Source of the DNA: Setomelanomma holmii
Taxonomy: Eukaryota > Ascomycota > Dothideomycetes > Pleosporales > Phaeosphaeriaceae
Direction of reading: 5' to 3'
DNA length: 64,000 nt
Assembly: GCA_010015745.1 (NCBI GenBank)
Contig: ML978167.1
Location: forward strand, 62,001-126,000
Every line of letters begins with the position of its first letter. Position 1 is the stretch's first letter. Positions 1 through 11,564 of the stretch are shown here, piece by piece. Below the pieces are notes generated by a model, which had not been told where the DNA came from, did no database searches, and worked only from the letters and a program-made list of their open reading frames with translations. A program made the translations under genes and the position numbers.

Positions 1-2721
1 CAGGTGGAAATCCCGAATGAGAGACATCGCTGCATCCGCGTTCTGCAACCGGATGTAACATCGCAAAGCCTGTCTCTGACGACCACTTGCAAGGAACAAT
101 TTTGCCAGTCCGTCCTGCAATATTCGCCAGTCTCTGCCTTGCACGTCTCCTTCTATGGAATCTTCAGTGACATCGCCCGCAGATAGCTTGCTCTTGATTG
201 CCTCGATGACACTGTTGATGTCATACAGATCCGTATCCCAGGCTTCCAGAACATGCTTGAAGCGTATCCGGTCGTGTATTGTGTAGTGTCCAAGGACGAC
301 TTCGTATACCATTGAAGGGAGGGGCGGCTGCATCGGCTTCTTGGGTATGTACGGAGAGATCTCGTTGAAATGGTTCGTCTGCGCGAATTTCCATACCCAG
401 TGTTCCCATCGTGCCGAGGTGCCCAAGACGCGTCCCGCCACTTTGCCAGCTTGCTTCCAGTCTCCGGAGCTGACAAGCTGTTGAACCCATAGATCGCCAA
501 CGCGCCTCTTCTCTTTTTCGACAGCCGAGTTCTGATTTGCCCTGGTAGCGGATACGGTAGTCTGGGAAGCACTGTCATCAGCAAAAAATTCCTGCAGACT
601 GCCCTGCTTCTTCATTGGAGTGCTCGCTGGCGACGATTCAGCTGGAGCCGTTTGTGCTGCAGATGCTATAATCTCCGGGTGATCTTCCAGCAACTCCCAT
701 GCATCTTTGAAATTCTCGTGCTCGAGCTCCCATTGAAAGTGGTCGGCTAAATCGCGTTTGATAGCAAGGACGCAGTCGTACGGGCTGTGTATAAAAACCT
801 TGAGGCCAGCGGTCGCTGCGTTAGGGTGTATCTGTGCAGGACGTTTGGCGGGCATTGAGCTGGAAGTATTGCCAGCGCTCGCCGACGACATTGATGGCGC
901 ACGTGGCGGTGTTTTCGAGTCTGATCCAAACGGCATGTTGATGACGCCGGCACCAGTACTGAAAATGCGGGCGGCGCCAGCTCCAACATCCCATATACCG
1001 CCTCCGATGGCTTCTAGGGCACTCCTTTGTGCGGGAGTCATGGTTTGCGGATGGGGAACGTACAAAGTGCCCAGGTGATAATCAGCAGCTGAGAGACTCT
1101 CATATCTGCTCACTGTTAAAGAGTCAACCTCGACTTCATCCTTCGTCGCGGGATTGATAAGTTTGAGCTCCGGAGACAGCCCATTTGTCCGTCGGTGCAT
1201 GCCTCGCCTAGGTGTCGAATCGTCTTGAGTAATGGGATTATCGTCATCGTCGCGGGTTCGATATGCAAGAACAAGAAGCAAGGAAGGGGTATAAAGCGAG
1301 ATGCCAGAAACAACACAATCGTCGAGACGTAGAAAATGAACAACTTCAGCGCTGCCGACTGATCTCTCGCCGACATTCTTGCCAGTGCCGGGCCCACCAG
1401 GATATACTCGGATGATCCACGCAGCATCTCCCCAACCGATGACAAGCTTTTCAACTTTCCTCCTCTTTGCACCGTGAGGTGCTTGAGGGGTTCGTTGATG
1501 GGGGAGTGTCGACTCAGGCTTATCGATGTGACCTCCATTCATGCTCATGATGGCGTCGTCGTCAGACTCGAGGGACTGATCGTCGACCCACTCCATTCGC
1601 GCTTTCCACACACCAGCCATGTCCTGCCATGTGCGACGATTCGGTCTTTCGATGAAGCCAATACGTTTCCATGCAGAGTCCGAGTCGGCGCTCTCGAGGT
1701 GCAGGTTGGTCCGCATGATCCGAATGCCATACTCATTTGACCAAGCCACAAATTTGCCGGAGAGGGACCACTTGATGCCGGATATCGCACCTTCTCCCGA
1801 GTGGAGGACAGTGTCTTTGCCTCCATGGCCGCCAAGTCCGATCGCACCCAGCCAACCCTGAGCTGCTTGCGATGCCGAGCTGGTGTTCGCATTTGACCGC
1901 ACTCCTATTGGACCACCAGACGTATGGATAAGTTCGCCTGCCAAGCCTCCAGAGAGGTAGGAGCGATCAGACTTGTAATCTGGGGACAGGGCTACTGCTT
2001 GGACAGGACGCCCGAAATTGCGCAGAGTAACATCTTTTGGATCCACGAGAGATGAAACACAGACATGACCGTCTATCGAAGCAGACCCGATGTATATCTG
2101 GTTGGACGGGATCGACGGCACTTGGACCTGGCGCGGTGTGCGAGGCGACGCTGCTTGGCCAGCCGGCAACGAAGACTGTCTGGAAGGAGTTTCCAGGCGG
2201 TCCGATGATTTGGAAGGCGACGCTGACGGTATGAAGGGTTGCGATGGCAGGAGAGGCGAGACTGATATTGCTGTGACCGAGGCAGACGGATGGGCGTTGT
2301 AGGTGCGCAGCGTTTGGAAGGATGGGATGTTGATGGCGTGCTGGCACCGTTAGCTTACGTTGAAGGCTGCAGAGGCCAGAGGTGTGGTAGAACTCACAAT
2401 GTTTCCATTATGGGTGCCTATCATCTATCTCCAGCTCAGTATAGGTCCGCAAAATATGCCATGCTTCAGAAGCTGTAACCATACCATCTTGTCCCCAGCA
2501 ACCATGAAGGTACTTGTCGCGTCGCCATTCCGATACACGGGCAGCAGGCTACTTGTCAGGCGACTGTATTTCAGCTTCGGCTCCTCATCCACATCCTCTT
2601 CCTCCTCATCGTTTTCCGAGTCCTGCTCTACGCTGTCCTTCCCATTGCTGGCAACCTTTTCGAGGTGTGATTGGTCGCGCGCCGGGGTACGCGGCTCGTC
2701 TTCGGTCGCTTCCGCAGCCAT
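1..2721 (-). CDS. vps41: Vps41, HOPS vacuolar tethering subunit (3' end cut by window edge)
   Basis: Vps41 is a subunit of the HOPS complex, which tethers late endosomes, AP-3 vesicles and autophagosomes to the vacuole with Rab7/Ypt7. Exons read 2721-2485, 2424-2398 and 2340 to the left edge. Introns 2425-2484 and 2341-2397 use GT-AG, and the second has a CTAAC branch site. The N-terminus is an acidic stretch followed by EPKLKYSRLT, the usual opening of the fungal Vps41 beta-propeller, then GDKMMIGTHNGNI. The third exon stays open for 2.3 kb. It carries the propeller (for example NQIYIGSASIDGHVCVSSLV) and then a helical clathrin-repeat part near the edge (for example VLEAWDTDLYDINSVIEAI). The C-terminal RING region lies outside the window. 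It shares a 239-bp upstream gap with the divergent gene at 2961. Family call is firm; only the end is unseen. Confidence 0.9.
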
Positions 2722-2960
2722 GCTGGTGGCATGAGCTGCGGCGGGGGTGAAGAGGCGCTACGAGATTTGGTGGTGGTGAAGTGTGGAGTTGCAGGTCACG
2801 ATGCCCTGGCCGTTGATCTAGCCGATGACGCGCGCGAGAGCCGAGCTCGCATGCGTGCAGGGATCAGCTCCCGCAGATACTCCACCATTGACGCTTTTCT
2901 TGAAGTTACGATGCTGGACGTCCATACCGTAAATATGGTCGAGATACAGTCGCATCGGCG

Positions 2961-4376
2961 ATGATTTTCCTTCGATCACCCATAATCAATGGCCTGACTA
3001 GAAGGCTAGCCCATGCTTCACGCATTTCTGCATGCAATCATCGAGGACTGCAACTACGGAATCCAGCCAAAGTCACTTCGCGATGCCTTTCGACGACGCG
3101 CAGCAGGCAGAAGAAGATAGAGTCCACCCAGCGGCAAGAGGAGGGAGCAACGAAAGATGATACAGCCAAGGACAATGCACGGAAACCAGGACCAAACCCC
3201 ACTCGAAAAAATGCCGGCAAAACGTCGTCACTGCGAAGTGTAGCAGTCGAAGCCCAAAGATCACGCTCTTTCGTCAAGTCACGCGGCAGACAACGCTTCA
3301 TCGATCCCGATGCTGACACTAAAACCGTCACGGCATACTGCGCCGCCGAGACATATGACATCTCCGCCGCAGCGAAGCTTGTCAAGGCCCAAGGCTACGA
3401 GCTCGATCCATATCAAACCGGCCTATACCCCCAGGTCATCCATGTACAAACCAGCGATCGACCATCGGAGGTAAAGGACTTCCAGCAAGGAGACATTTTC
3501 ATCTTTCCCTCAGGCACGATTGTGACCTGGAACGTCTGCGAACGCGAAGCCCTCAAACTCGTTCAACAAGTCCTGCCCTCGGCAGCAGAAGGCTCACACC
3601 TCGACCTCCTCGAGACCGAAGATGTCGAATACCTCGAAGACCCCAGCAAAGAAACCAGCGAAGTCGTCGGCGACACCATCGTCCTCGGTACAAAAGCCGA
3701 ACCACTCACATCCGACACGCCGTCCGAGTCCGACAACACAAACTCTCCTTCAACCAACGACTCCTCCGGCCAACGTCATGACATCGACACCATCCTTGCC
3801 AAAATCGCATTCTCCTCCGGCCTCGCGCGCTCCACCAAACTCGCCATCCTCGAGACCCTGCTCTCATCCTACCAAAACAGCACCCGCAGCATCCCGTCCA
3901 TCCTCTCCTCCAGTAAACCCAACCCTTTTACGCGCTCCTTTATCTTGCGCAAGACGGGCGAGCTCTTATCTATCCGCGCCCAACTAAACCTCTACTCGGA
4001 ACTCACGGATAGCATGCCCGATATATTCTGGAACAGCAGGCACGAGCTGGGGCTGGGCGAGTACTACGACCAAGTCGGGCGTGCGCTGGATGTAGGCGTC
4101 AGGATCAAAGTGCTGAACGAGAAGATTGGATTTGCGCAAGAGATTGCGGCCGTGCTGAGGGAGCAGTTATCCGAGAAGCATGGGTTAAGGCTCGAGTGGG
4201 CGATTATTGCGTTGATTGCGGTCGAGGTGGTGCTGGAGTTGTGGAGGCACGCGAGCGAGCGGTGGGAGAGAGATGAGGAGGGCAGTACGGAGACGTTGTT
4301 GAAGAGGTATTTGGAGCGGGTTGTGGAGGAGGATGCGAGGAAGGAGAAGGGGATTGGAAGACCGGATACGTCATGA
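2961..4376 (+). CDS. RMND1/Rmd1-family (DUF155) mitochondrial protein
   Basis: Single-exon gene of 471 aa in the DUF155 family (yeast Rmd1 and Mrx10, human RMND1). The mitochondrial members are inner-membrane proteins linked to translation of mitochondrially encoded subunits. The first 50 residues are rich in Arg, Ser and Ala with almost no acidic residues (start MIFLRSPIINGLTRRLAHAS), as expected of a mitochondrial presequence. The DUF155 core runs from about residue 125 to 420, with VTAYCAAETYD, GDIFIFPSGTIVTWN and VEYLEDPSKE segments typical of the family. A hydrophobic segment near residues 415-435 (WAIIALIAVEVVLEL) matches the C-terminal membrane anchor. The presequence favours the Mrx10/RMND1 branch over cytosolic Rmd1; this is an inference. 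It diverges from vps41 and is convergent with nuo40. Confidence 0.85.
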   Translation: MIFLRSPIINGLTRRLAHASRISACNHRGLQLRNPAKVTSRCLSTTRSRQKKIESTQRQEEGATKDDTAKDNARKPGPNPTRKNAGKTSSLRSVAVEAQRSRSFVKSRGRQRFIDPDADTKTVTAYCAAETYDISAAAKLVKAQGYELDPYQTGLYPQVIHVQTSDRPSEVKDFQQGDIFIFPSGTIVTWNVCEREALKLVQQVLPSAAEGSHLDLLETEDVEYLEDPSKETSEVVGDTIVLGTKAEPLTSDTPSESDNTNSPSTNDSSGQRHDIDTILAKIAFSSGLARSTKLAILETLLSSYQNSTRSIPSILSSSKPNPFTRSFILRKTGELLSIRAQLNLYSELTDSMPDIFWNSRHELGLGEYYDQVGRALDVGVRIKVLNEKIGFAQEIAAVLREQLSEKHGLRLEWAIIALIAVEVVLELWRHASERWERDEEGSTETLLKRYLERVVEEDARKEKGIGRPDTS

Positions 4377-4562
4377 TCGCAATTGGACTATCAGATTGGT
4401 GAGCTCGAGGCATGGTCAGAATTTATGATACCCCACTCAATAGATCTTGGTTTCCGTTGCACAAAAGAAACAGACTTGTTTGATGCTACACGCAGGCTCA
4501 TCTTAATGTAGAGCATTCATATTTACAAAGATACCAAATCCCACTTGATCCGAGCCTCCGCT

Positions 4563-5884
4563 CTATTGATCGTCAATGACATGGAGATATTTCTTCTCTT
4601 CCCGCTTTTCCTTCTCCGACATGGGCGGCAAGTCATAGTACGAAGAGCTTCGGTAGCTCTTCAAGTATTCGTATGTGAGGCTCTTTAACTCGACTGGCTC
4701 GATGTCAAGATCCTTGAATGTCTTCGCCATGGGGTCGATGGTCTGATCGATGAATTCCCGTTCGACCTCGTCTCCCGAATGGATTGGCCACCACAAGAAC
4801 TTGTTGGCGTATGTTGCGATAGGCTTAAGGATGCGCTTCGGGACGTTGACATGACCGCGCTTCTTCATCGCCTCCTTCTCGACTAGCTCATTCAGCTCTG
4901 CCATGGAATACTCGGTTGGCCCGTATAGCTCAAAGGTCTCGGCAGCGGTGGTGTCGTCATGCAGCATCCTCTCAAGAGCCATGGCTACGTCAATGGCGTG
5001 AACAGGATAGAGGCGCTCTTGCAGGTGATTAGAGGTAACAACGTTGGAAGGGTAGGCGAGACGATGCAGCAGGCGATCCTCGTAACCATACATGGGTGCC
5101 GGTCGAACAATGGTGGTCTCCGGGTAGATCGAGCGGGCAACTTGCTCGCCTTGTGCCTTGGTGCGGTAGAATTCACTTGGAGAGTCCAGCGATGCGCTGT
5201 GCGATGAGACTTGGACGAACCGATCGATATCGTACTTGGCGACCGCGTCTACGATGCGTTCGGTTCCTGCAACATGGACGTCCTCGAGAGAGAAGTTCTT
5301 GGTGGGGTAATCGCGACCGATGAGGTTGTAGACAATGTCAGAGTGTCGAACACTCTCCTCAATAGAGGCAGTGTTCCGCAAATCCATCTCGATGAAGACG
5401 ACTCGGCCCAAATCTCCAGCAACCTTCAAGTGTCGCTTAGCCATCTCCTCCCGAAAGGGAACAATAACTGTGCATCCTGATCGTGCTGTTACAACATTAG
5501 CATTCGCCATGTGTTATTTTCAACAGCTCGACGCACCCAGCCTGTTCACAATATAGCGTCCAAGGAATCCAGTGGCTCCGAAAACTGTCGCAGTATATCC
5601 TGTGCATGTGTGAGCATTCCATCGAGTCGGGCGGTTGCGGGCTTCTTCGTACCTCCGAGGGAGGATCTGCCGCCGGAGACTGTCAAGATAGGCTTTCCAG
5701 TCCTGTAAAAGAGTTAGCAAATCCGCCACAATTCTGCCCGTCTCTCGCCATACCTTGTTATCCTGACGTCCGAGTTGATCTGTGAACGTGCGATCGCTGA
5801 GGTCGAAAGTCGCGCCGCGCGCATCGAGGTAAAGGTGACCGGCAGCGCCGCCCCGGCGCGAGCACAACGGAGAGGCAGAGCCAT
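4563..5884 (-). CDS. nuo40: NADH:ubiquinone oxidoreductase 40 kDa subunit (NDUFA9 family)
   Basis: Accessory subunit of mitochondrial complex I with a short-chain-dehydrogenase fold that binds NADPH at the junction of the matrix and membrane arms. Four exons: 5884-5754, 5702-5653, 5599-5537 and 5485-4563; introns of 51, 53 and 51 bp. The spliced product is 388 aa. A presequence (MALPLRCARAGAALP...) is followed by RTGKPIL, then the nucleotide-binding loop TATVFGATGFLGRYIVNRLA with GxxGxxG across the second and third exons. Family signatures follow: DIVYNLIGRDYPTKNFS, DVHVAGTERIVDA, QVSSHSAS and the YRTKAQGE stretch. ATG 5884 was chosen because it gives the basic presequence and correct phase. 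It is divergent from rpn9 across 250 bp. Confidence 0.93.
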
Positions 5885-6134
5885 GTTGCGGCGGTCAATG
5901 GCTCGTATGCGTGTCGTATGCAGCTGGTGTGAAGCTCAGCGATGTTCGACGTCGGCATCGGTGTTGGGCTTGGCACACGCTAAGCGTAGCTTCCTTCCGC
6001 CGCAACGCCATAGTAATACATCCCACACTCACACGTACATTGGCCTTCCCTCACTTTCTCGTCCAACCACCACTACTTCACGTGTTACCTCAGCTCACTC
6101 ACGTCCTTCTGATCTACACCTGACTTCCACAAGA

Positions 6135-7334
6135 ATGGCGATGGACACGGACACAATTCCGAACCTGTTGGGTGATGCGCGGGACCAGGCACCGGAGGAG
6201 CTCCAGGAATACTTCATCACTTTCGAGGACTACTGGGAGCGGAAGCTATGGCACGAGCTTACAGACAAGCTCATCGAATTCTACGACCACCCAGAGAGCG
6301 CGAAGCAGCGGATACCCTTCTTCGAGACCTTCATCAAGAGCTTCGCAAACAAGATCAATCAGCTCAAGCTGGTCACACTCGGCCTAAATGCAGCAACACA
6401 ATTTAAGGGTTGGTTTTGTCGCATATGGTATTCCCAATATTAGCTGACTCCTGTAGATGACAAGGAGCGCCTCGCCTTCGTCAACGACCTCGCAAAGAGT
6501 GTGAACAAGCCCGCTTCACAAGATGCCTACGTCTACGCCACAGTCGCCGCCGCCAGCATACAGTTACGCTTACGGGATGAGGAAGGCGCCAAGAAGAAGC
6601 TTGATGAATGCGAACAGATAGTAGAGGGCTTTGACTCGGTAGAGACAGTCGTGCACGCTTCCTTCTACCGGGCAAGTGCAGAGTACTACAAGTCGAAGCA
6701 CGAGTTTGCCGCATACTACAAGAACGCTCTGCTGTTCCTCGCCTGCGTCGATCTACAAGATCTTGAGCTTCGCGAACGACAATCACGCGCATACGACCTC
6801 AGCATCGCCGCTCTCGTGTCAGATTCCATTTACAACTTCGGCGAACTACTATTACATCCGATTCTCGACTCGCTTGTCAACACACCTCACGCATGGCTAC
6901 GCGATCTCCTCTTCGCCTTCAACCGTGGCGACTTGATCGCGTACGACGTTCTCGCTGGCAACATCTCAAAAGTACCCCTTCTTAAGGAGCACCAGACCTT
7001 CCTCTACCAGAAGATCTCGCTGTCCGCCCTCACAGAAACCGTTTTCCGCCGCCCACCACACGACCGCGCTATGACCTTCTCGGAGATATCGCAGGAGACA
7101 AAGGTACAGCCAAACGAGATTGAGCACCTGATTATGAAGGCGTTGAGCCTGGGGTTGTTGCGGGGTCAGATCGATCAGGTTGCCGAGATTGCGCGAATCA
7201 ACTGGGTACAGCCCAAGGTCCTGGATATGAAGCAGATCGAGAGCATGCGAGGCAGGTTGAAGGAGTGGGACGCCAGTGTCAATCAGCTCGGCAACTGGAT
7301 CGAGGGCGTGGGCAAAGATGTTTGGGCTGCTTGA
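6135..7334 (+). CDS. rpn9: 26S proteasome regulatory subunit Rpn9 (PSMD13)
   Basis: Lid subunit of the 26S proteasome. Rpn9 scaffolds the lid and supports binding of Rpn10 and lid assembly. Two exons, 6135-6408 and 6457-7334, with a 48-bp intron; product 383 aa, the usual length. The N-terminal helical repeats include EYFITFEDYWERKLWHELTD. The PCI domain lies in the last third (QEHQTFLYQ-like segment, then TFSEISQETKVQPNEIEHLI, the winged-helix part). The extreme C-terminus, VNQLGNWIEGVGKDVW, is a hallmark of Rpn9. ATG 6135 is followed by a second in-frame ATG two codons later; either could initiate. It is convergent with gaa1. Confidence 0.94.
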
Positions 7335-7575
7335 GTCTGATGCGTCTAGAACGGAGATATGGACCAAGTAGCAGGGCATAGACAGCCTGCCTCCGCGGGT
7401 TAACGCGGCATGCGCGAGCAGTAAGTCAGGCACATTGCCCATCATGTAATCATAGACATCCATCAATGAACGAACCAAACAATGATAAAACAAGCTTCTA
7501 TGCTTGCAGCTCTGCATGCTATCGTAAAGGTTATTTAGCACACCACAACACAAGTGCCTGCCCAACAATTCCCTT

Positions 7576-9612
7576 CTAATCAAACAGCCCGCCCGCAACC
7601 ACCATAGCACCCATAACCCATGCAGGAGCCCACACCAACCACACCACCACCTGCGTCCACATGCCCCAAACATGCCACCCCGTCGCCGCCAACCTTAGCA
7701 CCTCGGCTACATCCAGCCCCAGCAACTTGCAACTCCACTGCGCGACCATGATCGGGTTGAGCACCGCCAGAATGACCAGCTGCAACCACGTCAACGCCGC
7801 GGATTTGCTCTTGCGCACAAAACTCAGCGGCGTAGTAAGCACACCGATCAAGAAACTCAGACTGAAATTCAGCGTTGCGAGCGCGGCTAGGAACATGCCG
7901 AGCAGGAGTAGGCTGAAGCACTGGATCAATGTGATTTTTTGCTGCGAGATGGGCGTCTCGGGACCCCAGTAGAATACAAAGGCCAGCACGATTGGCATCA
8001 GGGTCGAGATGTTTGCGCCGGTTAGGAAGATACCGTAGAGGAAATCAGTGTCCCAGTAGTTGAAGTAGTACAGGGGTGCGAGGCCGAGGGCGTGGATGCC
8101 GAGGAGGATGAGGACGGGAGTGAGGAGGGGTCGTTCTGTTATTTTGGTTGCCGATTTAGGGACGATGGAGATGGCGTTGCCGTCTTTGACGACTTCGGTG
8201 TCGGTCGAGTTTGGTGTCTCCTTGGAAGATGTGGGTTTGTCTTGGGTGACGGGCTCTTTTACGCCTATGAATCGCTTCTTTTCGTCGTTCCAGGCTTTGA
8301 TGGGTGGCTTTGTGGATGCTGGGTTCGAGGGCGATGTGTCTGGTCGACCGCTCTTAACCCAGAGTGCCATTGCTGTGATGCTGAAGTTGACGGCTATCAA
8401 CATGGCTGAAGGAAGGTAGGTGCCGATGCTGACGAAGCGTTTCGAATGAAGCAGAAGGTAGAAGAAGAAGCTCTGGTGTAGGTGTTCGAGAAGGTTGTTC
8501 AGACTGCGGAAGAGGGACTCGACGGTCCGTCCTAGTGACATCTCGTCATGCCATCCATCCCCAACCGTGACCAGAGTGATGGCATCGACGTGGTATGGGA
8601 TAAAAGAAGAGTGTGGTCCAGTCGCGTGGCCAGCTCCTTGAGAGATCATGCCTCGGAGCATTGTCAACAATCGCTCTTTGTAGCTGTCATCGTGCGTGAA
8701 CATGCGCTGGATGACACAGTCAATGCCCATTTGTCCACCCGCAATCTGAACAGCTGTATTGAAGAGGTCCAAGTTTGGCAGCTGACCATTGACTCCATCG
8801 TATACGACGTGCAGCTTATCATATCGGTGCCCCCAAGGTCCGGCCGGATAATCGACTGCAACAGCGCCTTGCAATGCCCCACTCTTGATCTTCAAGCTCT
8901 CAACCTGCGTCTCATCGTGACCATTGTGATAGGCATCGACCCAAGCCTGTGGTCCGATTGTGCTATCAGCCGAGATCAAAAAGATAATGTCCTTGCTCCA
9001 TAGACTCCAGCGCTTGAAGTATCGAGCTAACGTGAGAACCAGGGCAACACCAGAGTTGTTTATCTCGCCGTCCATGTTCTTCCACGCGCCAATGAGGACG
9101 ATGGCCTCGGTAGCGTCGGCGCGCGGGCCTTGAAGGATCGCGTAGACATTCTCATTCGTGATTGAGTGGTTTCCAAAGGTGTAGTTATACTTCTGCGTTG
9201 CGACTTTGAGGTTCTGCTCGAGGAAGATGCTTTCAAAGGCCTTGGACCGCCTTAGCATCGTGTCAGTAATTGGTCTTCACTTCTGCAGCTCCACTTAATC
9301 TTACTCCTCAACAGATCTGTCGATCAGCCCATGTACTTCATGCCGGTAAGCTCTGAAGACATCGTGCTCGCTGCCAGTAAAGTATGTATGCACCTGGCCT
9401 GGTAGCAGGGCATTTTCTGAGACATATGTTCTTCGCGAGTACTCGTTCAGAGGAAGGATGAGTAGCCATACGACACCGACAACGATACAGAAGGCAGATA
9501 GGTAAGGCGGGATCTTGAGCAGACGGGCATCCCGGCGCAACGCCAGTATCGAAGCTTGGTATGTTAGCTTTCGCATATGGACATATTACACCCACTTACA
9601 GAGAAGTGCCAT
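7576..9612 (-). CDS. gaa1: Gaa1, GPI transamidase subunit
   Basis: ER membrane subunit of the GPI transamidase, which joins the GPI anchor to proteins after removing their C-terminal signal. Three exons: 9612-9600 (only 13 bp), 9554-9305 and 9250-7576; introns of 45 and 54 bp with CTAAC and CTGAC branch sites. The spliced protein is 645 aa. After MALLSSILALRRD, a membrane segment (PPYLSAFCIVVGVVWLLILP) leads into the lumenal aminopeptidase-like domain: SENALLPGQVHTYF, AILQGPRADATEAIVL and NNSGVALVLTLARYF. Several membrane segments fill the C-terminal third. The tiny first exon was placed because it restores the conserved N-terminus and the phase. It is divergent from the rhomboid gene (232 bp). 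Confidence 0.92.
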
Positions 9613-9844
9613 TTTGCTGCCTTCTCTCAATTGCAGGCACAGTGTAAGGAGAATCAGAGGAGAGAAGTCTGCAATATCTCAAAGTGCCAACCAACTTGCG
9701 TCCAAAGCAGAAGGTGCTAAGGTGGGAGGGAGGGCGCGCTAGTGAATCGCCGCGGTCGTCGCGCAACTCCAATTGGTCAGCGTCATCCTCGACATCTTCG
9801 TCCCTGGACGCGCCCCATCTGTCTGACATCCGACGCGATCCATC

Positions 9845-11015
9845 ATGCCTTCCTTTCCGCAGTTCAATCCAGCGCGTCTGCGCTCCTACGTCTTCCGGCT
9901 ACCGCTATGTACGAGAGTCCTGGTCGTTGCCATACTAGGATTATGGATTGCAGCCATACCATTCCCGTGGTTAAGGGAGTTTTCGCGGTTGGAGCCGGCT
10001 AAGATGGACTTCACTCAAAGTAGGTGGAAACTCTGATTTCGAAGGAGATGGAGACCTCCAGAAAGAACTGGGCGCAAAATCGGAGCGACAGGCTGTCCTA
10101 CGCTGGAAAGGCGTGCACGATACCTCGAAGCTCACAGGATGGGTCGAGAGATTGGGCGCGCAACAGTATGGTCGACAGGTCGGAAGATTTAAAAAAACAC
10201 TACTTTCTTACAAGGAGGAATATGCTAACAGTATATCCCCGCAGTGCACCGACTCAACTTGTTTCCACTCATGCACTTAAACTTTTTCCACATGATCTTC
10301 AACCTTTTCGCCGTAACGCCCCTTCTCGAGCGCTTCGAATCCGAGTTTGGAACATTGGTCACATTAGCGCTATTTACAGGGCGTGAGCAAGGATTCTCAT
10401 CATAGACCAGGTCATGGGACTGACATCAGGCAGCATTTGGCACAATACCAGGCGGCATATACACATTGTTGGAGAAGTTCGTCTTGCGAAGTAACACGAT
10501 TGTTATGGGCGCAAGGTACGACAACCTCATCCATAATCTATGGTGTCATTGGTAACAGAGCACAGCATCTGGGTATTCCTTCTCCTGTCCGCTGAGGTCA
10601 TGAAGACACACAAGACCAATCCCAGCTTCAAGTACGATGATCTGCCCAGACCTCACGAGCTTCAGAACTAACACAACACAGCATTGGACCCTACAAGATT
10701 CCCACATGGAGTACGCCGCTCATCCTCGTTGTCGTAACTAGCTTCCTCGTACCGAATGTAAGCTTGATTGGACACCTCTGTGGCGCAGGTATAGGCTACC
10801 TTTGGGCCTCGGGTTACATCAAGTTCCTCGTACCGCACGAGAAGATCCTCAGGTGGATCGAGACGAAGCTCAACCTTCTTGGACGGTTACCACACTATGT
10901 CAGTGTGGACCAGAAGACATATGGTCGGTATGGCGTGTTGCCGAGTTCGAATGCACCTGTGGCATTGGGCAATATGCCGAGAAGTCCTGAGCCAGGGCAA
11001 AGACTCGGGCCATGA
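9845..11015 (+). CDS. rbd2: Rhomboid-family intramembrane protease (Rbd2-like)
   Basis: Multi-pass serine protease of the Rbd2/RbdB group; in Aspergillus, RbdB acts in processing of the sterol regulator SrbA. Five exons: 9845-10019, 10245-10382, 10434-10515, 10566-10631 and 10682-11015. Product 264 aa. The first intron is long for this window (225 bp). Signature segments are MHLNFFHMIFNLFAVTPLLE (rhomboid HLxxN-type helix), IVMGASIWVFLLL with the likely catalytic Ser in GAS, and LIGHLCGAGIGYLWA with the likely catalytic His. The C-terminal LPHYVSVDQKTYGRYGVLP is a conserved cytosolic tail of fungal homologues. The codon of the candidate catalytic Ser is split by the third intron. Substrate is not shown by the sequence. 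Confidence 0.85.
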
Positions 11016-11444
11016 TCTTGTCTCCTCTTACCTCAGCAGAAACGGTATTTCTGCCATGGTCAATTCATCTCTCAGACTTATGATGTAAGCGGCGTCTGGG
11101 CGTTACGGAACAAGCGTGGATAATGTAAAGAGCATGGAACATAATGTATAGATCCTGTAACACAACATAATACTCGAACGGCGCCATCGATTTCTCGCTT
11201 CTAGAAATTCCGAGCTTTTGAAGTCACAAGCTAGTGCGCTCGACAACTTAGCTCATGTCTACCCCTCATCAGACTTTTCTACCCCACCAGACATTCACAC
11301 CCGCCCCCCATCGCCAACGCCAACTCAAAGTTCATTACAGAAGCACGCGGTGGAGTGAGGGGCGCTTCCATCAAGTTCAAAAATAAATCTATTATCTGGT
11401 TAGTTTTGCAAAACGCCACCAACGCAAATCTACAAATTTGCAAA
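11016..11444. other. Intergenic, no gene seen
   Basis: This 429-bp stretch separates the rhomboid gene from tRNA-Met. It is moderately AT-rich near position 11380-11440. I see no convincing coding segment or RNA gene in it. Confidence 0.5.
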
Positions 11445-11548
11445 GTCTCGTTGGTGTAGTTGGTTATCACGTGGGTCTCATATCTCCACATATGACTGCT
11501 CGCAGAGTAGAAATCCCAAGGCCGCCAGTTCGAGTCTGGCACGGGACA
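11445..11548 (+). tRNA. tRNA-Met(CAT), elongator type, with 30-nt intron
   Basis: A complete cloverleaf of 74 nt forms after removing a 30-nt intron at 11483-11512, the canonical site between positions 37 and 38. The acceptor stem GTCTCGT pairs with ACGGGAC (one G-U), with discriminator A at 11548. The D arm reads GTGTAGTTGGTTATCAC, and the anticodon arm reads TGGGT-CTCATAA-TCCCA with anticodon CAT at 11479-11481. The variable loop is AGGCC and the T arm is GCCAG-TTCGAGT-CTGGC. The U-U pair at 31-39 is also found in yeast elongator tRNA-Met. C32 can pair with the G three bases from the intron's 3' end, the A-I pair used by the tRNA splicing endonuclease. The intron contains ATG, able to pair with the anticodon. 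Boxes A and B are intact. Confidence 0.9.
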
Positions 11549-11559
11549 TCGTGCTTTCG

Positions 11560-11564
11560 TTTTT
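11560..11564 (+). terminator. Pol III terminator of tRNA-Met
   Basis: A run of five T residues starts 12 nt after the discriminator base of tRNA-Met, the expected RNA polymerase III stop signal. Confidence 0.75.
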
